Positions 39,153 to 49,367 of a stretch of 64,000 nt of DNA are shown here, in pieces. The translations under genes and the position numbers were made by a program. Below the pieces are notes generated by a model that searched no databases, was not told the DNA's origin, and was given only the letters and a program-made list of their open reading frames with translations. Each line of letters starts with the position of its first letter. Position 1 is the stretch's first letter. Source of the stretch: Corynebacterium guangdongense (lineage in GTDB: Bacteria; Actinomycetota; Actinomycetes; Mycobacteriales; Mycobacteriaceae); NCBI RefSeq assembly GCF_030408915.1, contig NZ_CP047654.1, positions 1,240,001 through 1,304,000 of the forward strand, given 5' to 3'.

Positions 39153-40115
39153 GTGACCACTCCTGCGACCCCAGGTCCCACCGTCGGCGAACTCGGCGAA
39201 CACGCGGTGATCGACGTCATCACCCGCGCCGCCCCGAGCGCGCTCAACGGCGACGACGCCGCGGTGCTCTTCCACGCCTCCCCGAACTCCCGGGCGGTGG
39301 CCACCACCGACACCCTCGTCGAGGGCCGGCACTTCCGGCACGACTGGTCCACCCCCGAAGAGATCGGCCAGAAGGCGGTGCTGCAGAACTTCGCGGACAT
39401 CGAGGCCATGGGCGCCCGGGCCATCGCCTGCCTGCTGGCCATCTCCACCCCGACCTCGATGCCGGTGTCCTTCTTCGCCCGCCTCGCCGCCGGCATCGAC
39501 AGCCGCGTCAAGCAGTACTCCGCCGAACTCGTCGGCGGCGACGTCACCTCCGGCAACCAGCTGGTGATCACTGTGACCGCCCTCGGCTCCCTCGGCGGTT
39601 CGCTGCCCTCGCTCAACCTTGACCGGGCCCGCCCGGACCAGCGGCTGGTCGCCCACGGACGGCTCGGCTGGTCGGCGGCCGGCTGGGCGCTGCTGGAATG
39701 CTTCGGCCGCGCGGGCGTGCCGGCGCAGTTCGAACCGCTGGTGCGCGCCCACTGCGCCCCCGAGCTGACGCCGGGCCGCGGCGTCGTCGCCCGGGCCACC
39801 GGCGCCTCCGCGATGACCGACAACTCCGACGGGCTCATCGTCGACGCCGGCACCATCGCCCGGCGCTCCGGCGTCGCCATCGACCTCGACCGCGACGCCA
39901 TCGCCCCGGACGCCCTGCTCGTCGAGGCCGGCGACCTGCTCGGCGTCGACCCCTGGCACTGGGTGCTCAGCGGCGGCGAGGACCACACCCTCCTGGCGAC
40001 CACCGCCTACGACCCGCCCTCGGGCTTCCGCACCATCGGCGCCGTCCAGCGCGGCGCCGGCGTCACCCTCGACGGGGTCGAGCCCGCCTACCAGGAAGGC
40101 TGGGTGAGCTTCTGA
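39153..40115 (+). CDS. thiL: thiamine-monophosphate kinase
   Basis: A 320-aa enzyme that phosphorylates thiamine phosphate to the diphosphate. Conserved [32 protein letters not shown] and [12 protein letters not shown] segments. GTG start at 39153. The stop overlaps the ung start (TGATG), so the two are coupled. Confidence 0.95.
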   Translation: MTTPATPGPTVGELGEHAVIDVITRAAPSALNGDDAAVLFHASPNSRAVATTDTLVEGRHFRHDWSTPEEIGQKAVLQNFADIEAMGARAIACLLAISTPTSMPVSFFARLAAGIDSRVKQYSAELVGGDVTSGNQLVITVTALGSLGGSLPSLNLDRARPDQRLVAHGRLGWSAAGWALLECFGRAGVPAQFEPLVRAHCAPELTPGRGVVARATGASAMTDNSDGLIVDAGTIARRSGVAIDLDRDAIAPDALLVEAGDLLGVDPWHWVLSGGEDHTLLATTAYDPPSGFRTIGAVQRGAGVTLDGVEPAYQEGWVSF

Positions 40116-40774
40116 TGGACCTGCGTTCCCGCCCGCTGCCAGTCCACGAGTCGTGGCGCCCCGTGCTCGAGCCCGTCACCGAGCGCATCCACGACATGGG
40201 GGACTTCCTGCGCACCGAACCCGCTTTCCTCCCGCCCGGCGAGGACATCCTGCGCGCCTTCCAGGACCCATTCGACGCCGTCAAGGTCCTCATCCTCGGC
40301 CAGGACCCCTACCCGACGCCGGGCCACGCCATGGGCCTGAGCTTCTCGACGCGCCCCGGCGTGCCCGCCCCGCGCTCCCTGGTCAACATCTACGCCGAAC
40401 TGGAGTCCGACCTCGGCGTCGCCCCCAAGGCCGACGGCGACCTCTCCGCCTGGGCCGGCCGCGGGGTGCTGCTGCTCAACCGTGTTCTCACCGTCCGGCC
40501 CGGGGAAGCGGCCTCCCACCGCGGTAAAGGGTGGGAGCTTGTCACCGAGACGGCCATCACCGCCCTGGCTCGGCGTGGCCGCCCGCTGGTCTCGATCCTC
40601 TGGGGCCGCGACGCCCAGACCGCGGCGCGCTTCCTCGGCGACTCGCCCCGCATCGAGTCCGCCCACCCTTCGCCGCTCTCGGCGCGGCGCGGCTTCTTCG
40701 GCTCGCGGCCCTTCTCCCGCGCCAACGAGGCCCTGACCGCGCAGGGGGCGGCCCCGGTCGACTGGTCCCTGTAG
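40115..40774 (+). CDS. ung: uracil-DNA glycosylase
   Basis: A 219-aa family 1 UDG. Water-activating loop GQDPYPT (62-68, D64) and HPSPLS (H184) are intact. Removes uracil from DNA in base-excision repair. Translationally coupled to thiL. Confidence 0.96.
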   Translation: MDLRSRPLPVHESWRPVLEPVTERIHDMGDFLRTEPAFLPPGEDILRAFQDPFDAVKVLILGQDPYPTPGHAMGLSFSTRPGVPAPRSLVNIYAELESDLGVAPKADGDLSAWAGRGVLLLNRVLTVRPGEAASHRGKGWELVTETAITALARRGRPLVSILWGRDAQTAARFLGDSPRIESAHPSPLSARRGFFGSRPFSRANEALTAQGAAPVDWSL

Positions 40775-40789
40775 GTAGACTCGGAACCC

Positions 40790-42364
40790 ATGTCCTACCC
40801 GAGCCAGCTTGACGGCACCCATCTGCACCGATGGGTCAGCCGCGCCGTCGCCGAGTTGTCGGCGCGGCGCGCGGAGATCAACGCGCTGAACGTGTTCCCC
40901 GTCCCCGACGCGGACACCGGCTCGAACATGACCCACACGATGGAGTCGGCGCTGGCGGCGGTCGAGGACCTCGCCGAGGACGAGCGTTCCTCCGCGGCCG
41001 CGGTCACCCGGGCCCTGGCCGTCGGCGGCGTGCGCGGCGCCCGGGGCAACTCGGGGGTGGTCCTTTCCCAGGTGCTGCGCGCCCTGTCGGAGGCGGCCGT
41101 CAAGGAGCCGCTCGGGGCGCGGATGCTGGCTACGGCCCTGGAGATCGCGGTCAAGCTCGTCGACCGCGCGATCAGCGAGCCGGTGGAGGGCACCGTGGTC
41201 ACCGTGCTGCGAGCGGCCTCCGTCGCCGCCCGCCAGGCGGCCGACGCGGACGTCTCGCTCCACGACACCCTCTGCGCGACGGTGGCCGCCGCGCGCACCG
41301 CGCTGGCCAACACCCCCTCCCAGCTGCCGGCGTTGCAGGCAGCGGGCGTCGTCGACGCCGGCGGAGCGGGCCTGCTGGTGCTGCTGGAGGCGCTGCTGGC
41401 GGAGGTCAGCGGCGCGAAGGATCTGCCGGAACGCCCCGCCGCCCGGCTTGCCGACGCCACCGCCTTCGACTCCCACGGCCAGGCCGGGGACATCGAGGTG
41501 ATGTTCTACTTCGTTGGCGATCTCGACGGGCTCGAAACCCGCCTGCACCCGCTTGGCGACAGCCTCGTCATCGCGCGGGCCAGCGAGGACGCCGGCACCG
41601 TCCACGTCCACTCCGCCGACGCCGGGGCAGTCATCGAGACGGCCTACGCGCTGGGCGCGGTCAGCGACCTGCGTCTGGAGGTGCTGCCCTCGGCCCCGAT
41701 CGTCGAGGCCCCGGAGCGCATCATCGTCGCTCTCACCCCGCCCGGGGCCATCGCCGACCTCTACCGCAATGGCGGGGCCTATGTGGTGACCACCGAGTCC
41801 GACACCGACGGGGATCCGGAGACGGACCTGGTCACCGACATCCTCGCCACCGTCCGGTCCACTAACGCCCACGAGGTCATCCTCCTTCCCAACGGGCTGC
41901 TCTCCCGGCGTCAGCTTTCGGCCGTCGACAAGGCGATCCGCGCGTTCGCCCAGGACATCACCCTGCTGCCGACGAGCCGGCTGGTCTCGGGGATAGCGGC
42001 GCTGACCGTCCACGACGCGGAGCAGCCGCTGGCCACGGCCGCCTACTCCATGGCCGAGGCGGCCGGGGCGATGCGCACCGCCGTCGCCGTGCGTGCGGAA
42101 CGGGCCGCACTGACCGCGGCCGGCCCCTGCGCTCGCGGCGACCTGCTGGTCGAGGCCCACGGCCAGATCGTCGCCGTGTGCGATGACCTCCACGACGCCG
42201 TCCTCGCCGCCTCCCGGCACCTGCTGGAGGCCGGGGGAGAGCAGGTCACCGTGCTCAGTGCCGAGGACGTGGACACCCGGGAGCTGGAGGACGTCCTCCG
42301 GGTCGCGGTCATGGCCTACCCGGGCGACGGGCTGGCCGCGGCCGCGGAGATCGGGGTGGAGTAG
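40790..42364 (+). CDS. DAK2-domain protein, FakA/YloV-like
   Basis: A 524-aa cytoplasmic protein. The N-terminal DhaL/DAK2 domain has PVPDADTGSNM (D40, D42 for ADP-magnesium), GARGNSGVVLSQ and VDAGGAGLLVLLEALL; a middle and a C-terminal domain follow, as in fatty-acid kinase subunit FakA. Such proteins phosphorylate fatty acids bound to a FakB partner; none is in the window. -10 TAGACT (40776-40781) is 8 nt before ATG. The stop lies directly before recG. Confidence 0.88.
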   Translation: MSYPSQLDGTHLHRWVSRAVAELSARRAEINALNVFPVPDADTGSNMTHTMESALAAVEDLAEDERSSAAAVTRALAVGGVRGARGNSGVVLSQVLRALSEAAVKEPLGARMLATALEIAVKLVDRAISEPVEGTVVTVLRAASVAARQAADADVSLHDTLCATVAAARTALANTPSQLPALQAAGVVDAGGAGLLVLLEALLAEVSGAKDLPERPAARLADATAFDSHGQAGDIEVMFYFVGDLDGLETRLHPLGDSLVIARASEDAGTVHVHSADAGAVIETAYALGAVSDLRLEVLPSAPIVEAPERIIVALTPPGAIADLYRNGGAYVVTTESDTDGDPETDLVTDILATVRSTNAHEVILLPNGLLSRRQLSAVDKAIRAFAQDITLLPTSRLVSGIAALTVHDAEQPLATAAYSMAEAAGAMRTAVAVRAERAALTAAGPCARGDLLVEAHGQIVAVCDDLHDAVLAASRHLLEAGGEQVTVLSAEDVDTRELEDVLRVAVMAYPGDGLAAAAEIGVE

Positions 42365-44506
42365 ATGCTGGGCTGGCGCGACGAACGGGAGCTGGCCGCG
42401 GTCCTGCCGGCGAAGGAGGCCGCGGCGATCACCAAGGCCTTCGGCTACACCCGCTGCTGGCAGCTGCTGGAGCATTACCCCCGCACCTACGTGCGCCACG
42501 GCAGCGCCGCCCACCTGATCGACGCGCGCGACGGCGACGTCGTGACGTTGTACGGCACCGTCGTCAAGCAGTCGACCCGCCCCACCCGCAAGCGCACCAA
42601 GTCCGGCCGCCCGCTCATGCTCACCGAGGTCTTCATCCGCGACGAGCTGACCCGCATCAAGGCGACCTACTTCGGCTCCTGGTACGCGGAGAAGCAGCTC
42701 ACCGAGGGCGCCCGCGCGATCTTCTCCGGAAAAATCCGCCACTACCAGGGTCAAATGCAGCTCTCCCAGCCGGATTTCTACCTCGTGGCCAGCGCCGACG
42801 GGCAGCCGCGCGAGGGGGACCTGGCGACCGGCTCGCTCAAGAAGCTCGCCGCCTACGGGGAGCTCGACACCGTGCTCGGCAACCGCGCGATGCTGCCGGT
42901 CTACCCGGCCACCGCGCAGGTCACCTCCTGGCAGCTGATGGGCGCCATCGACCTCGTCCTCGAGACGCTGCCGCCGATTCCGGAGCCCCTGCCCGCGCCC
43001 CCGGCCGGCCTGCCGGACTTCGACTCCGCCCTCCGCGACGTCCACGACCCGAAGGACCAGGACGCCGTCGACCGCGGGCTGGCCCGCCTCAAGTACAACG
43101 AGGCGCTGGCGCTGGCGCTGGTCATGGCCGTGCGGCGCCAGGACACCGAGGCCCAGAACGCGCCCCCGCTGCCCCGCGTCGAAGGACGGCAGCAGGACCA
43201 GCTCCTGCGCGCGCTGCCCTTCCCGCTGACCCGCGGACAGCAGGAGGTGCTCAGCGAGATCTCCGCCGACATCTCCCGCGCCCACCCGATGAGCCGCCTG
43301 CTGCAGGGCGAGGTCGGCTCCGGCAAGACCATCGTGGCCCTGCTGGCGATGCTCCAGGCCGTGGACAACGGCCGTCAGTGCGCGATGCTCGCCCCGACCG
43401 AGGTCCTCACCGTCCAGCACGCCCGATCCCTGACCAGGACGCTGGCCGCCGCCGGCTCGACCGCCACCGTCGTCGCCCTGACCGGCTCCATGCCCACCGC
43501 CGTCAAGCGGGAGGCCCTGCTCAACATCGTCTCCGGGCAGGCCGACATCGTCGTCGGCACCCACGCGCTCATCCAGGACGCCGTCGAGTTCTTCGACCTG
43601 GGCCTGGTCGTCGTCGACGAGCAGCATCGCTTCGGCGTCGAGCAGCGCGACCGGCTGCGCGGCCAGGGCCGCGACGGCGCCACCCCCCACACCCTGGTGA
43701 TGACCGCGACGCCGATCCCGCGCACCATCGCGATGACCGTCTTCGGCGATCTCGCCGTCTCCACGCTCAAGGAACTGCCCGGCGGGCGTAAACCCATCCA
43801 GTCCGCGGTGGTCCCGGAGGCCAACCCCCGCTGGGTCGAGCGCGCCTGGGAGCGCATCCGCGAGGAGGTCGCTGCCGGGCGCCAGGCCTACGTCGTGTGC
43901 CCGCGCATCGACGACGACGGCGGCGTCATCACCGTCGCCGCCTGGCTGCGGGCCACCGAGTTCAAGGACCTGCACGTCAGCGTGCTCCACGGGCGCATGA
44001 AGGGGGCGGAGAAGGACGAGGTGATGGCTGATTTCGCGGCCGGCGGCATCGACGTGCTCGTGGCCACCACCGTCATCGAGGTCGGCGTGGACGTGCCCAA
44101 CGCCACCGTCATGATGATCCGCGAATCCGAGAACTTCGGCGTCAGTCAGCTGCACCAGCTGCGCGGGCGCGTCGGCCGGGGCGGCCACGCCTCCCTGTGC
44201 CTGTTCCACACCACCGCCGAACCCGGCAGTCCCGCGGCCGTTCGAGTCCAGGCTGTGGCCGAGACCTCCGACGGATTCGCGCTGGCGGACCTGGACCTGT
44301 CCAACCGCCAGGAGGGGGACGTGCTCGGGACCAGCCAGTCCGGCACCCACCGCACGGTCAAACTGCTGAACCTGCTCACCGACCTGCCCGTCATTGAACA
44401 GGCCAACGCGGACGCCGAGAACCTGGCCCGCCGCGACCGCGGCCTCGCGGAGCGCCTGACGGCGGACATCGGCGAAGACGACCGGGAGTTCCTGGACAAA
44501 ACCTGA
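42365..44506 (+). CDS. recG: ATP-dependent DNA helicase RecG
   Basis: A 713-aa monomeric branch-migration helicase. An OB-fold wedge (about 50-160), Walker A GEVGSGKT (near 315), a DEQH box (near 419), motif VI QLRGRVGRGGHASLC and the C-terminal helicase domain are present. It restarts stalled replication forks. Follows the FakA-like gene without a gap, an order also seen in Firmicutes. Confidence 0.96.
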   Translation: MLGWRDERELAAVLPAKEAAAITKAFGYTRCWQLLEHYPRTYVRHGSAAHLIDARDGDVVTLYGTVVKQSTRPTRKRTKSGRPLMLTEVFIRDELTRIKATYFGSWYAEKQLTEGARAIFSGKIRHYQGQMQLSQPDFYLVASADGQPREGDLATGSLKKLAAYGELDTVLGNRAMLPVYPATAQVTSWQLMGAIDLVLETLPPIPEPLPAPPAGLPDFDSALRDVHDPKDQDAVDRGLARLKYNEALALALVMAVRRQDTEAQNAPPLPRVEGRQQDQLLRALPFPLTRGQQEVLSEISADISRAHPMSRLLQGEVGSGKTIVALLAMLQAVDNGRQCAMLAPTEVLTVQHARSLTRTLAAAGSTATVVALTGSMPTAVKREALLNIVSGQADIVVGTHALIQDAVEFFDLGLVVVDEQHRFGVEQRDRLRGQGRDGATPHTLVMTATPIPRTIAMTVFGDLAVSTLKELPGGRKPIQSAVVPEANPRWVERAWERIREEVAAGRQAYVVCPRIDDDGGVITVAAWLRATEFKDLHVSVLHGRMKGAEKDEVMADFAAGGIDVLVATTVIEVGVDVPNATVMMIRESENFGVSQLHQLRGRVGRGGHASLCLFHTTAEPGSPAAVRVQAVAETSDGFALADLDLSNRQEGDVLGTSQSGTHRTVKLLNLLTDLPVIEQANADAENLARRDRGLAERLTADIGEDDREFLDKT

Positions 44507-44526
44507 GGGACGGTAGGGTGAGTGCC

Positions 44527-44736
44527 ATGGAAATCTGCGCCCCCTTCGCCGGGATAGTCCACTACCACGTGGCCGTCGGAGACACCGTCGCCACAGGCGA
44601 GCCGGTCGCCACCGTCGAAGCCGTCAAACTCGAGGTTCCCGTCCCGGCACCCGGGCCGGGGGTCGTCACGGCCCTCGGGTACGAGGATTTCGCCGACGTC
44701 GTCGGCGGCGATGTGCTGGCGGTGGTGGCCAAATGA
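44527..44736 (+). CDS. small biotinyl/lipoyl-attachment-domain protein
   Basis: A 69-aa protein made of one biotin/lipoyl fold: ICAPFAGIVHYHVAVGDTV, then VEAVKLE and a closing GDVLAVV strand. The acceptor lysine would be K34; the usual AMKM is AVKL here. No carboxylase is close by. -10 TAGGGT (44514-44519) is 7 nt before ATG 44527. Overlaps rsmD (ATGA). Confidence 0.8.
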   Translation: MEICAPFAGIVHYHVAVGDTVATGEPVATVEAVKLEVPVPAPGPGVVTALGYEDFADVVGGDVLAVVAK

Positions 44737-45305
44737 CGCGCATCATCGCTGGCGAGGCCCGCGGCCGGACCCTCAAGGTGCCGCCCGCCGGCACCCGCCC
44801 GACCAGCGACCGCGCCCGCGAGGGACTGTTCTCCTCCCTGGACGCCCGCTTCGGCTTCGGCGACGCCCGCGTCCTCGACCTCTTCGCCGGCTCCGGCGCG
44901 CTGGGCCTGGAGGCCGCCAGCCGCGGCGCCGCAGAGGTCCATCTCGTCGAGGACGACGCCGCGGCGATCGCGGTGATCGGGCACAACGTGGGCGTCGTCA
45001 AGCATCCCCGGGTGCGGGTGCACCAGATGAAGGCGTCGACCTACCTGGCCACAGCCCCGCGCGAGGCCTTCGACATGGTGCTCGCCGACCCGCCCTACGA
45101 CCTCGCCGACGAGGCCGTCGTCGAGATGCTCGAGGCGCTCCGGCCCGCGCTGGCCGACGGCGCGGTCGTCGTCGTCGAACGCCACCGCGAATCCCCCGAT
45201 ACCGCCTGGCCCGCCGGGTACACCCCCACGGGACAGAAACTGAAGAAGCGCCTCTACGGCATCGCCCGCATGGACATGGCCACATACGCCCAGGAGCACC
45301 GATGA
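44733..45305 (+). CDS. rsmD: 16S rRNA (guanine966-N2)-methyltransferase
   Basis: A 190-aa SAM methyltransferase: MTRIIAGEARGRTLKVP start, SAM loop DLFAGSGALGLEAASRGA and catalytic DPPY (LADPPYDLA). Methylates 16S rRNA in the 30S subunit. ATGA overlaps with both neighbours. Confidence 0.93.
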   Translation: MTRIIAGEARGRTLKVPPAGTRPTSDRAREGLFSSLDARFGFGDARVLDLFAGSGALGLEAASRGAAEVHLVEDDAAAIAVIGHNVGVVKHPRVRVHQMKASTYLATAPREAFDMVLADPPYDLADEAVVEMLEALRPALADGAVVVVERHRESPDTAWPAGYTPTGQKLKKRLYGIARMDMATYAQEHR

Positions 45306-45781
45306 CCACAGCCGTCTGCCCAGGATCCTTCGACCCCGTCACCTTCGGCCACCTCGACATCTTCACCCGCGCCTCCGCCCAGTTCGAGGAGGTGACGGTG
45401 CTCGTGACCGGTAACCCGCACAAGCACTCGGGGCTCTTCTCCATCGAGGAGCGCATGGCGCTCATCCGTGAGGTCACCGGGCACCTTCCCAACGTCACGG
45501 TCGACTTCTGGGCGGGCCTGCTCGTCGACTACACCACGGCCCATGGGGTGACCGCTTTGGTGAAGGGTCTACGATCTTCGCTGGACTATGATTACGAACT
45601 TCCCATGGCACAGATGAACCGGCGCCTGACCGGAGTGGAGACGTTCTTCCTCATGACCGACGAGAGATTCGGATACGTCTCCTCGTCGCTGTGCAAGGAA
45701 GTCGTGCGCTACGGCGGTGACGTCTCGGGGCTGGTGCCTGAGGTTGTGCATGAGGCTATGAAAGCGAAACTCCGAGAATGA
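45302..45781 (+). CDS. coaD: phosphopantetheine adenylyltransferase
   Basis: A 159-aa nucleotidyltransferase catalysing the penultimate step of CoA synthesis. GSFDPVTFGHLDI with TFGH (14-17) is the active-site motif, and FGYVSSSLCKEV is conserved. Start overlaps rsmD; stop overlaps the permease gene. coaE, the last step, lies at 60111. Confidence 0.96.
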   Translation: MTTAVCPGSFDPVTFGHLDIFTRASAQFEEVTVLVTGNPHKHSGLFSIEERMALIREVTGHLPNVTVDFWAGLLVDYTTAHGVTALVKGLRSSLDYDYELPMAQMNRRLTGVETFFLMTDERFGYVSSSLCKEVVRYGGDVSGLVPEVVHEAMKAKLRE

Positions 45782-46515
45782 TGCTCCTGATTGTCTTCCT
45801 GGTCGTCGCCGTCGGCGCGTTGATGCAACGCATTTCCGGCATGGGCGTCGGCCTGATCGCCGGCCCCGTGCTGGCGATCCTGCTCGGCCCCGTCGAGGGC
45901 ATCCTCGTCATCAACGTCATCGCGTTCATCAACGCGGTCGTGACGACCTGGACCGTCCGGGACCGCGTGGACTGGAAGAAGTTCGCCCTCATCGGCGGCG
46001 CCCTGATCTTCGGCATCGTGCCGGGCGCGCTGCTGGTCGCCAACACGAACTCGGCGCTGCTGCAGATTCTTCTCGGCGTGCTCCTGCTGCTGGCGCTGGC
46101 GGTCACCACCTTCGCCAAGCCCTACATCCCGAAGGTCGAGGGTAAGGTCCCGGCGGCGGTCTCCGGCGTCATCGGCGGCTTCATGAACACCCTCGGCGGC
46201 ATCGCCGGGCCGGCGATCACGGTCTACGCGCAGGCCTCGCGCTGGGATCAGCGCACCTACGCCGCGACGCTGCAGCCGATCTTCATGGTGGCGGGCGCGC
46301 TGTCCTTCCTGGCGAAGGTGCTGGCCGGCGCGGGGGATCTCTCCAACACCGATCCGTGGCTGTGGCCAGTCGCGATCGTCGCGCTCTTCCTCGGCGTGTT
46401 CCTCGGTGTGAAGCTGGAGGATCGCTTCTCCAAGGCCACCGCGCGCCGGATCGCGCTGTCATTGGCCACCCTCGGTGGCGTCACCGCGATCATCCGTGGC
46501 GTCTCCGCCCTTTAG
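45778..46515 (+). CDS. TauE/SafE-family permease
   Basis: A 245-aa membrane protein with about eight helices. The two half-repeats begin LIVFLVVAVGALMQRISGMGVGL and AVSGVIGGFMNTLGGIAGPA, typical of TauE/SafE sulfite/organosulfonate exporters. Substrate unknown. Its start overlaps the end of coaD (AATGATG); its end overlaps the convergent HNH gene. Confidence 0.85.
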   Translation: MMLLIVFLVVAVGALMQRISGMGVGLIAGPVLAILLGPVEGILVINVIAFINAVVTTWTVRDRVDWKKFALIGGALIFGIVPGALLVANTNSALLQILLGVLLLLALAVTTFAKPYIPKVEGKVPAAVSGVIGGFMNTLGGIAGPAITVYAQASRWDQRTYAATLQPIFMVAGALSFLAKVLAGAGDLSNTDPWLWPVAIVALFLGVFLGVKLEDRFSKATARRIALSLATLGGVTAIIRGVSAL

Positions 46516-47579
46516 CCTCTGCGCTTGAGGGCGCGGATCGCCCCCAACCGCGCCGCCGGGTGCTCGTTGCGCCGGGGCGGCCCGGTGCCGGGCGGGTCCC
46601 ACCAAATTTCTCCGCCGCGCCGGAAGAGGCGGCCGCGTCCCCGGTGTCCGTTGACGCCGTTGTGGTAGCCGCAGGCCGTGCTCAGACCCACGGCGTTGGT
46701 GTCCCCGCCGTGCAGCCATTCCAGCAGGTGGTGAATCTCGCACTCGTCGGCGGGTTTGTTGCATCCCGGCCAGGGACAGACGGGGTTCTCCAGCTTGGCC
46801 ATCAGCCGCTGCTTGTCGTTGGCCAGTCGCTCGGTGCGGTAGGTGTTGACCAGGCCCTCCTCGGGCACGGCGAGGGTGAGGCCGAGGAAGTCAGCGTGTT
46901 TGAGGTTGAGGTATTCCGCGCCGGTGACGACGGCCCCGTTGGTCAGCACCAGCTCGATCTCGGGGCCGTCGCCGTTGAGGATGGTCGTGAGGTCGTCGAT
47001 GGGAACGGTCGCGTAGGTGACGACCGTCGGCTCGGCGAAGCCGGTGCGCATCTTCGTGAAGAACTGCTCCGCCTTCTGCTCGGCCGTGCCGCGCAGGTTC
47101 GACACGACGCCCGTGATCTGGTGGGCGGGCCCGGTCAGGTGCAGCGTCTGCTCGCGGGCGGCGTGGTCGGCGGTCACCGAGAGTCGGGTGCGCGGGCAGG
47201 GGGCCGGGTCGTCGGCGTTGAGCTTGTCGACGAGCCGGGCGGCGAGCGCGTCCACCTTGGCGTAGCTGCCGGGCGCCCGGCAGAGATCGAGGACCAGCCC
47301 CCAGCGTCGGCGTGGGTCGGTGACGCGTCGGGAAGCGCGGTGGATGAGCGCGAGGGTGTCGAGGGAGTGGCGGTTGGCGCGGGCGGCCTCCCGGGCCTCG
47401 GCCTGCGTGCGGGTCGACGCCGTGGGGCCGAAGAACAGCTCGGCCAGGGTGCCCAGACGCAGCGCCTCGGCGGGGGAGAATCCGAGGGCGGCCAGGTCGT
47501 GTTTCGACAGGCCGACGGCGTCCTCCAGCAGGGTCATGCCGTGCTGGAGGAGTGTGCGGAGCGTGTCGAAAGGGCGCAT
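46512..47579 (-). CDS. HNH endonuclease domain protein (13E12/DUF222-like)
   Basis: A 355-aa protein whose C-terminus holds a CxxxxC...HH...H...H HNH site (CPWPGCNKPADECEIHHLLEWLHGGD... CGYHN...HRG). The N-terminal region is helical and without a known role. Similar proteins are common in actinobacteria and occur in multicopy 13E12 families. -10 TAGTGT (reverse of 47587-47592) lies 7 nt before ATG 47579, so I chose this over GTG 47588. Ends within the last bases of the TauE/SafE gene. Confidence 0.8.
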   Translation of the reverse strand: MRPFDTLRTLLQHGMTLLEDAVGLSKHDLAALGFSPAEALRLGTLAELFFGPTASTRTQAEAREAARANRHSLDTLALIHRASRRVTDPRRRWGLVLDLCRAPGSYAKVDALAARLVDKLNADDPAPCPRTRLSVTADHAAREQTLHLTGPAHQITGVVSNLRGTAEQKAEQFFTKMRTGFAEPTVVTYATVPIDDLTTILNGDGPEIELVLTNGAVVTGAEYLNLKHADFLGLTLAVPEEGLVNTYRTERLANDKQRLMAKLENPVCPWPGCNKPADECEIHHLLEWLHGGDTNAVGLSTACGYHNGVNGHRGRGRLFRRGGEIWWDPPGTGPPRRNEHPAARLGAIRALKRRG

Positions 47580-47659
47580 GCCCCGCACACTAGGGCGTGC
47601 GGGGCATGGCTGCTTTCGTCGGCCTGCGGCGGGTTTAACAACCCGGGTTGTCCACAGGT

Positions 47660-48424
47660 CTAGAGGAGCGAGGACAGGAAGTTCTGCGTGCGCGGCTCCT
47701 GCGGGTTATCGAGGACGTCACGCGGGGCGCCCTTTTCGACGACGACGCCGCCGTCCATGAAGACGACCTCGTCGGCGACCTCGCGGGCGAAGCCCATCTC
47801 GTGGGTGACCACGAGCATGGTCATGCCGTCGGCGGCGAGCTGCTTCATCACGCGCAGGACCTCGCCGACCAGCTCGGGATCCAGCGCCGAGGTCGGCTCG
47901 TCGAAGAGCATGAGCTTCGGATCCATCGCCACGGCGCGGGCGATGGCGACGCGCTGCTGCTGGCCGCCGGAGAGCTGGACCGGGTAGGCGTCGGCCTTGT
48001 GGGCCAGGCCGACCTGGTCGAGCAGCTCCAGGGCGCGCTTCTTCGCGGCCTCGGGGCGGATCTTCTTGACCTGGATCGGGGCCTCGATGATGTTCTCCAG
48101 CGCCGTGCGGTGCGGGAAGAGGTTGAACTGCTGGAAGACCATGCCGATGTCCGCTCGCTGGCGGGCCGCGTCACGCTCGGAGACCTGGTGCAGGACACCG
48201 CCGCGCTCCCGGAAGCCGATGAGCTCGCCGTCGACGTAGAGGCGGCCGGCGGTGATGGTCTCCAGGTGGTTGACGCAGCGCAGCAGCGTCGATTTGCCGG
48301 AGCCGGAGGGGCCGATGAGACAGGTGACCGCGCCGGTGGGCACCTGCAGGTCGATGCCCTTGAGCACCTCGAGGCGGCCGAAGGACTTCCAGACCTGCTG
48401 GGCGTCGATCATGAGGTTAGTCAT
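47660..48424 (-). CDS. polar amino-acid ABC transporter ATP-binding subunit
   Basis: A 254-aa ATPase: Walker [11 protein letters not shown]-loop FQQFNLFPH, signature LSGGQQQRV, Walker [14 protein letters not shown]-switch THE. Of the GlnQ/HisP class. Start ATG 48424 overlaps the permease stop by 8 bases. Last gene of the three-gene operon. Confidence 0.94.
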   Translation of the reverse strand: MTNLMIDAQQVWKSFGRLEVLKGIDLQVPTGAVTCLIGPSGSGKSTLLRCVNHLETITAGRLYVDGELIGFRERGGVLHQVSERDAARQRADIGMVFQQFNLFPHRTALENIIEAPIQVKKIRPEAAKKRALELLDQVGLAHKADAYPVQLSGGQQQRVAIARAVAMDPKLMLFDEPTSALDPELVGEVLRVMKQLAADGMTMLVVTHEMGFAREVADEVVFMDGGVVVEKGAPRDVLDNPQEPRTQNFLSSLL

Positions 48425-49367
48425 TGCGGTTCTCCTTCGGAACGTCGGCGACGACGGTGACGTTGCCGGGAATGGTGCCCTCGGCGTCGGCGAGCGTGGC
48501 CAGCTGACGGGCGGTGAGCTCGCGCGTCGCACCCTTCTCGAAGTGCTTCTCCAGGTAGTGCTGACCGACCATGAGTAGCGAGGTGATCGCCAGGTACCAG
48601 GTCGCGGCGACCAGCAGCATCGGCACCGGTTCGAACAGGGCGGCGGCGATGTCCATGGAACGGCCGTAGAGCTCGGCGGTGTAGGGGATGGCGACGACAA
48701 GCGAGGTGGTCTTGAGCATGGAGATCAGCTCGTTGCCCGTCGGCGGGATGATGATGCGCATCGCCTGCGGCAGCACGGTGCGGCGCATCGTCAGGCCCCA
48801 GCCCATGCCCAGCGCCTTGGACGCCTCGAGCTGGCCCTCCGGGACCGAGGAGATGCCGGAGCGGACGATCTCGGCCATGTAGGCGGCCTCGTTGAGGCCC
48901 AGGCCGACGACGGCCAGGATGAAGGCGTTGGAGAGCACCCCCTCGAGCGAGATCTCCGCGACGCCAAGGTTGATGGATTGATAAATTGCGCCGAGCAGGC
49001 CCCAGAACACCAGCTGCACATAGACCGGGGTGCCGCGGAAGATCCAGAGGAACGCCCAGGCCACACCGCGAAGCACCGGGTTCGGCGACATCCGCAGCAC
49101 CGCCAGGATCACGCCCCCGACGACGCCGATGAGCATGGCCAGCAGGGTGATGGCGATGGTGTGCAGGGCCGCAGCGGCGACGCGGGTGTCGAAGAGGTAG
49201 GCGCGGTAGGTGTCCCAGCCGTAGGCCTCCTGGCCGAGGGCGTTGATGACGAACGCACCGGCCAGCAGGAGGAGGATGGCCGCGAAGATCCAGCGCCCCG
49301 GGTGGCGCAGGGGTTTGGCCTCGATGCGGGCGGGGCGCTCGGGGCGCGGGGTGGTGGCTGTGGTCAC
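48417..49367 (-). CDS. polar amino-acid ABC transporter permease
   Basis: A 316-aa membrane subunit, HisMQ family, with the EAA loop [27 protein letters not shown] (about 190-215). About five helices; N-terminal and C-terminal extensions are longer than usual. GTG start 49367 overlaps the stop of the binding-protein gene (GTGA); AAGGAA upstream. Confidence 0.92.
   Translation of the reverse strand: MTTATTPRPERPARIEAKPLRHPGRWIFAAILLLLAGAFVINALGQEAYGWDTYRAYLFDTRVAAAALHTIAITLLAMLIGVVGGVILAVLRMSPNPVLRGVAWAFLWIFRGTPVYVQLVFWGLLGAIYQSINLGVAEISLEGVLSNAFILAVVGLGLNEAAYMAEIVRSGISSVPEGQLEASKALGMGWGLTMRRTVLPQAMRIIIPPTGNELISMLKTTSLVVAIPYTAELYGRSMDIAAALFEPVPMLLVAATWYLAITSLLMVGQHYLEKHFEKGATRELTARQLATLADAEGTIPGNVTVVADVPKENRND

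Noticed and set aside
40088..44350. A 1420-codon minus-strand open frame opposite the ung-FakA-recG genes
   Set aside because: Long antisense frames are expected in G+C-rich coding DNA; the plus-strand genes have full motifs and this frame gives a low-complexity Arg/Gly/Asp-rich sequence.
46512..47579. Mobile element signal from the HNH gene
   Set aside because: No flanking repeats, transposase or integrase; similar HNH proteins are common in actinobacteria.
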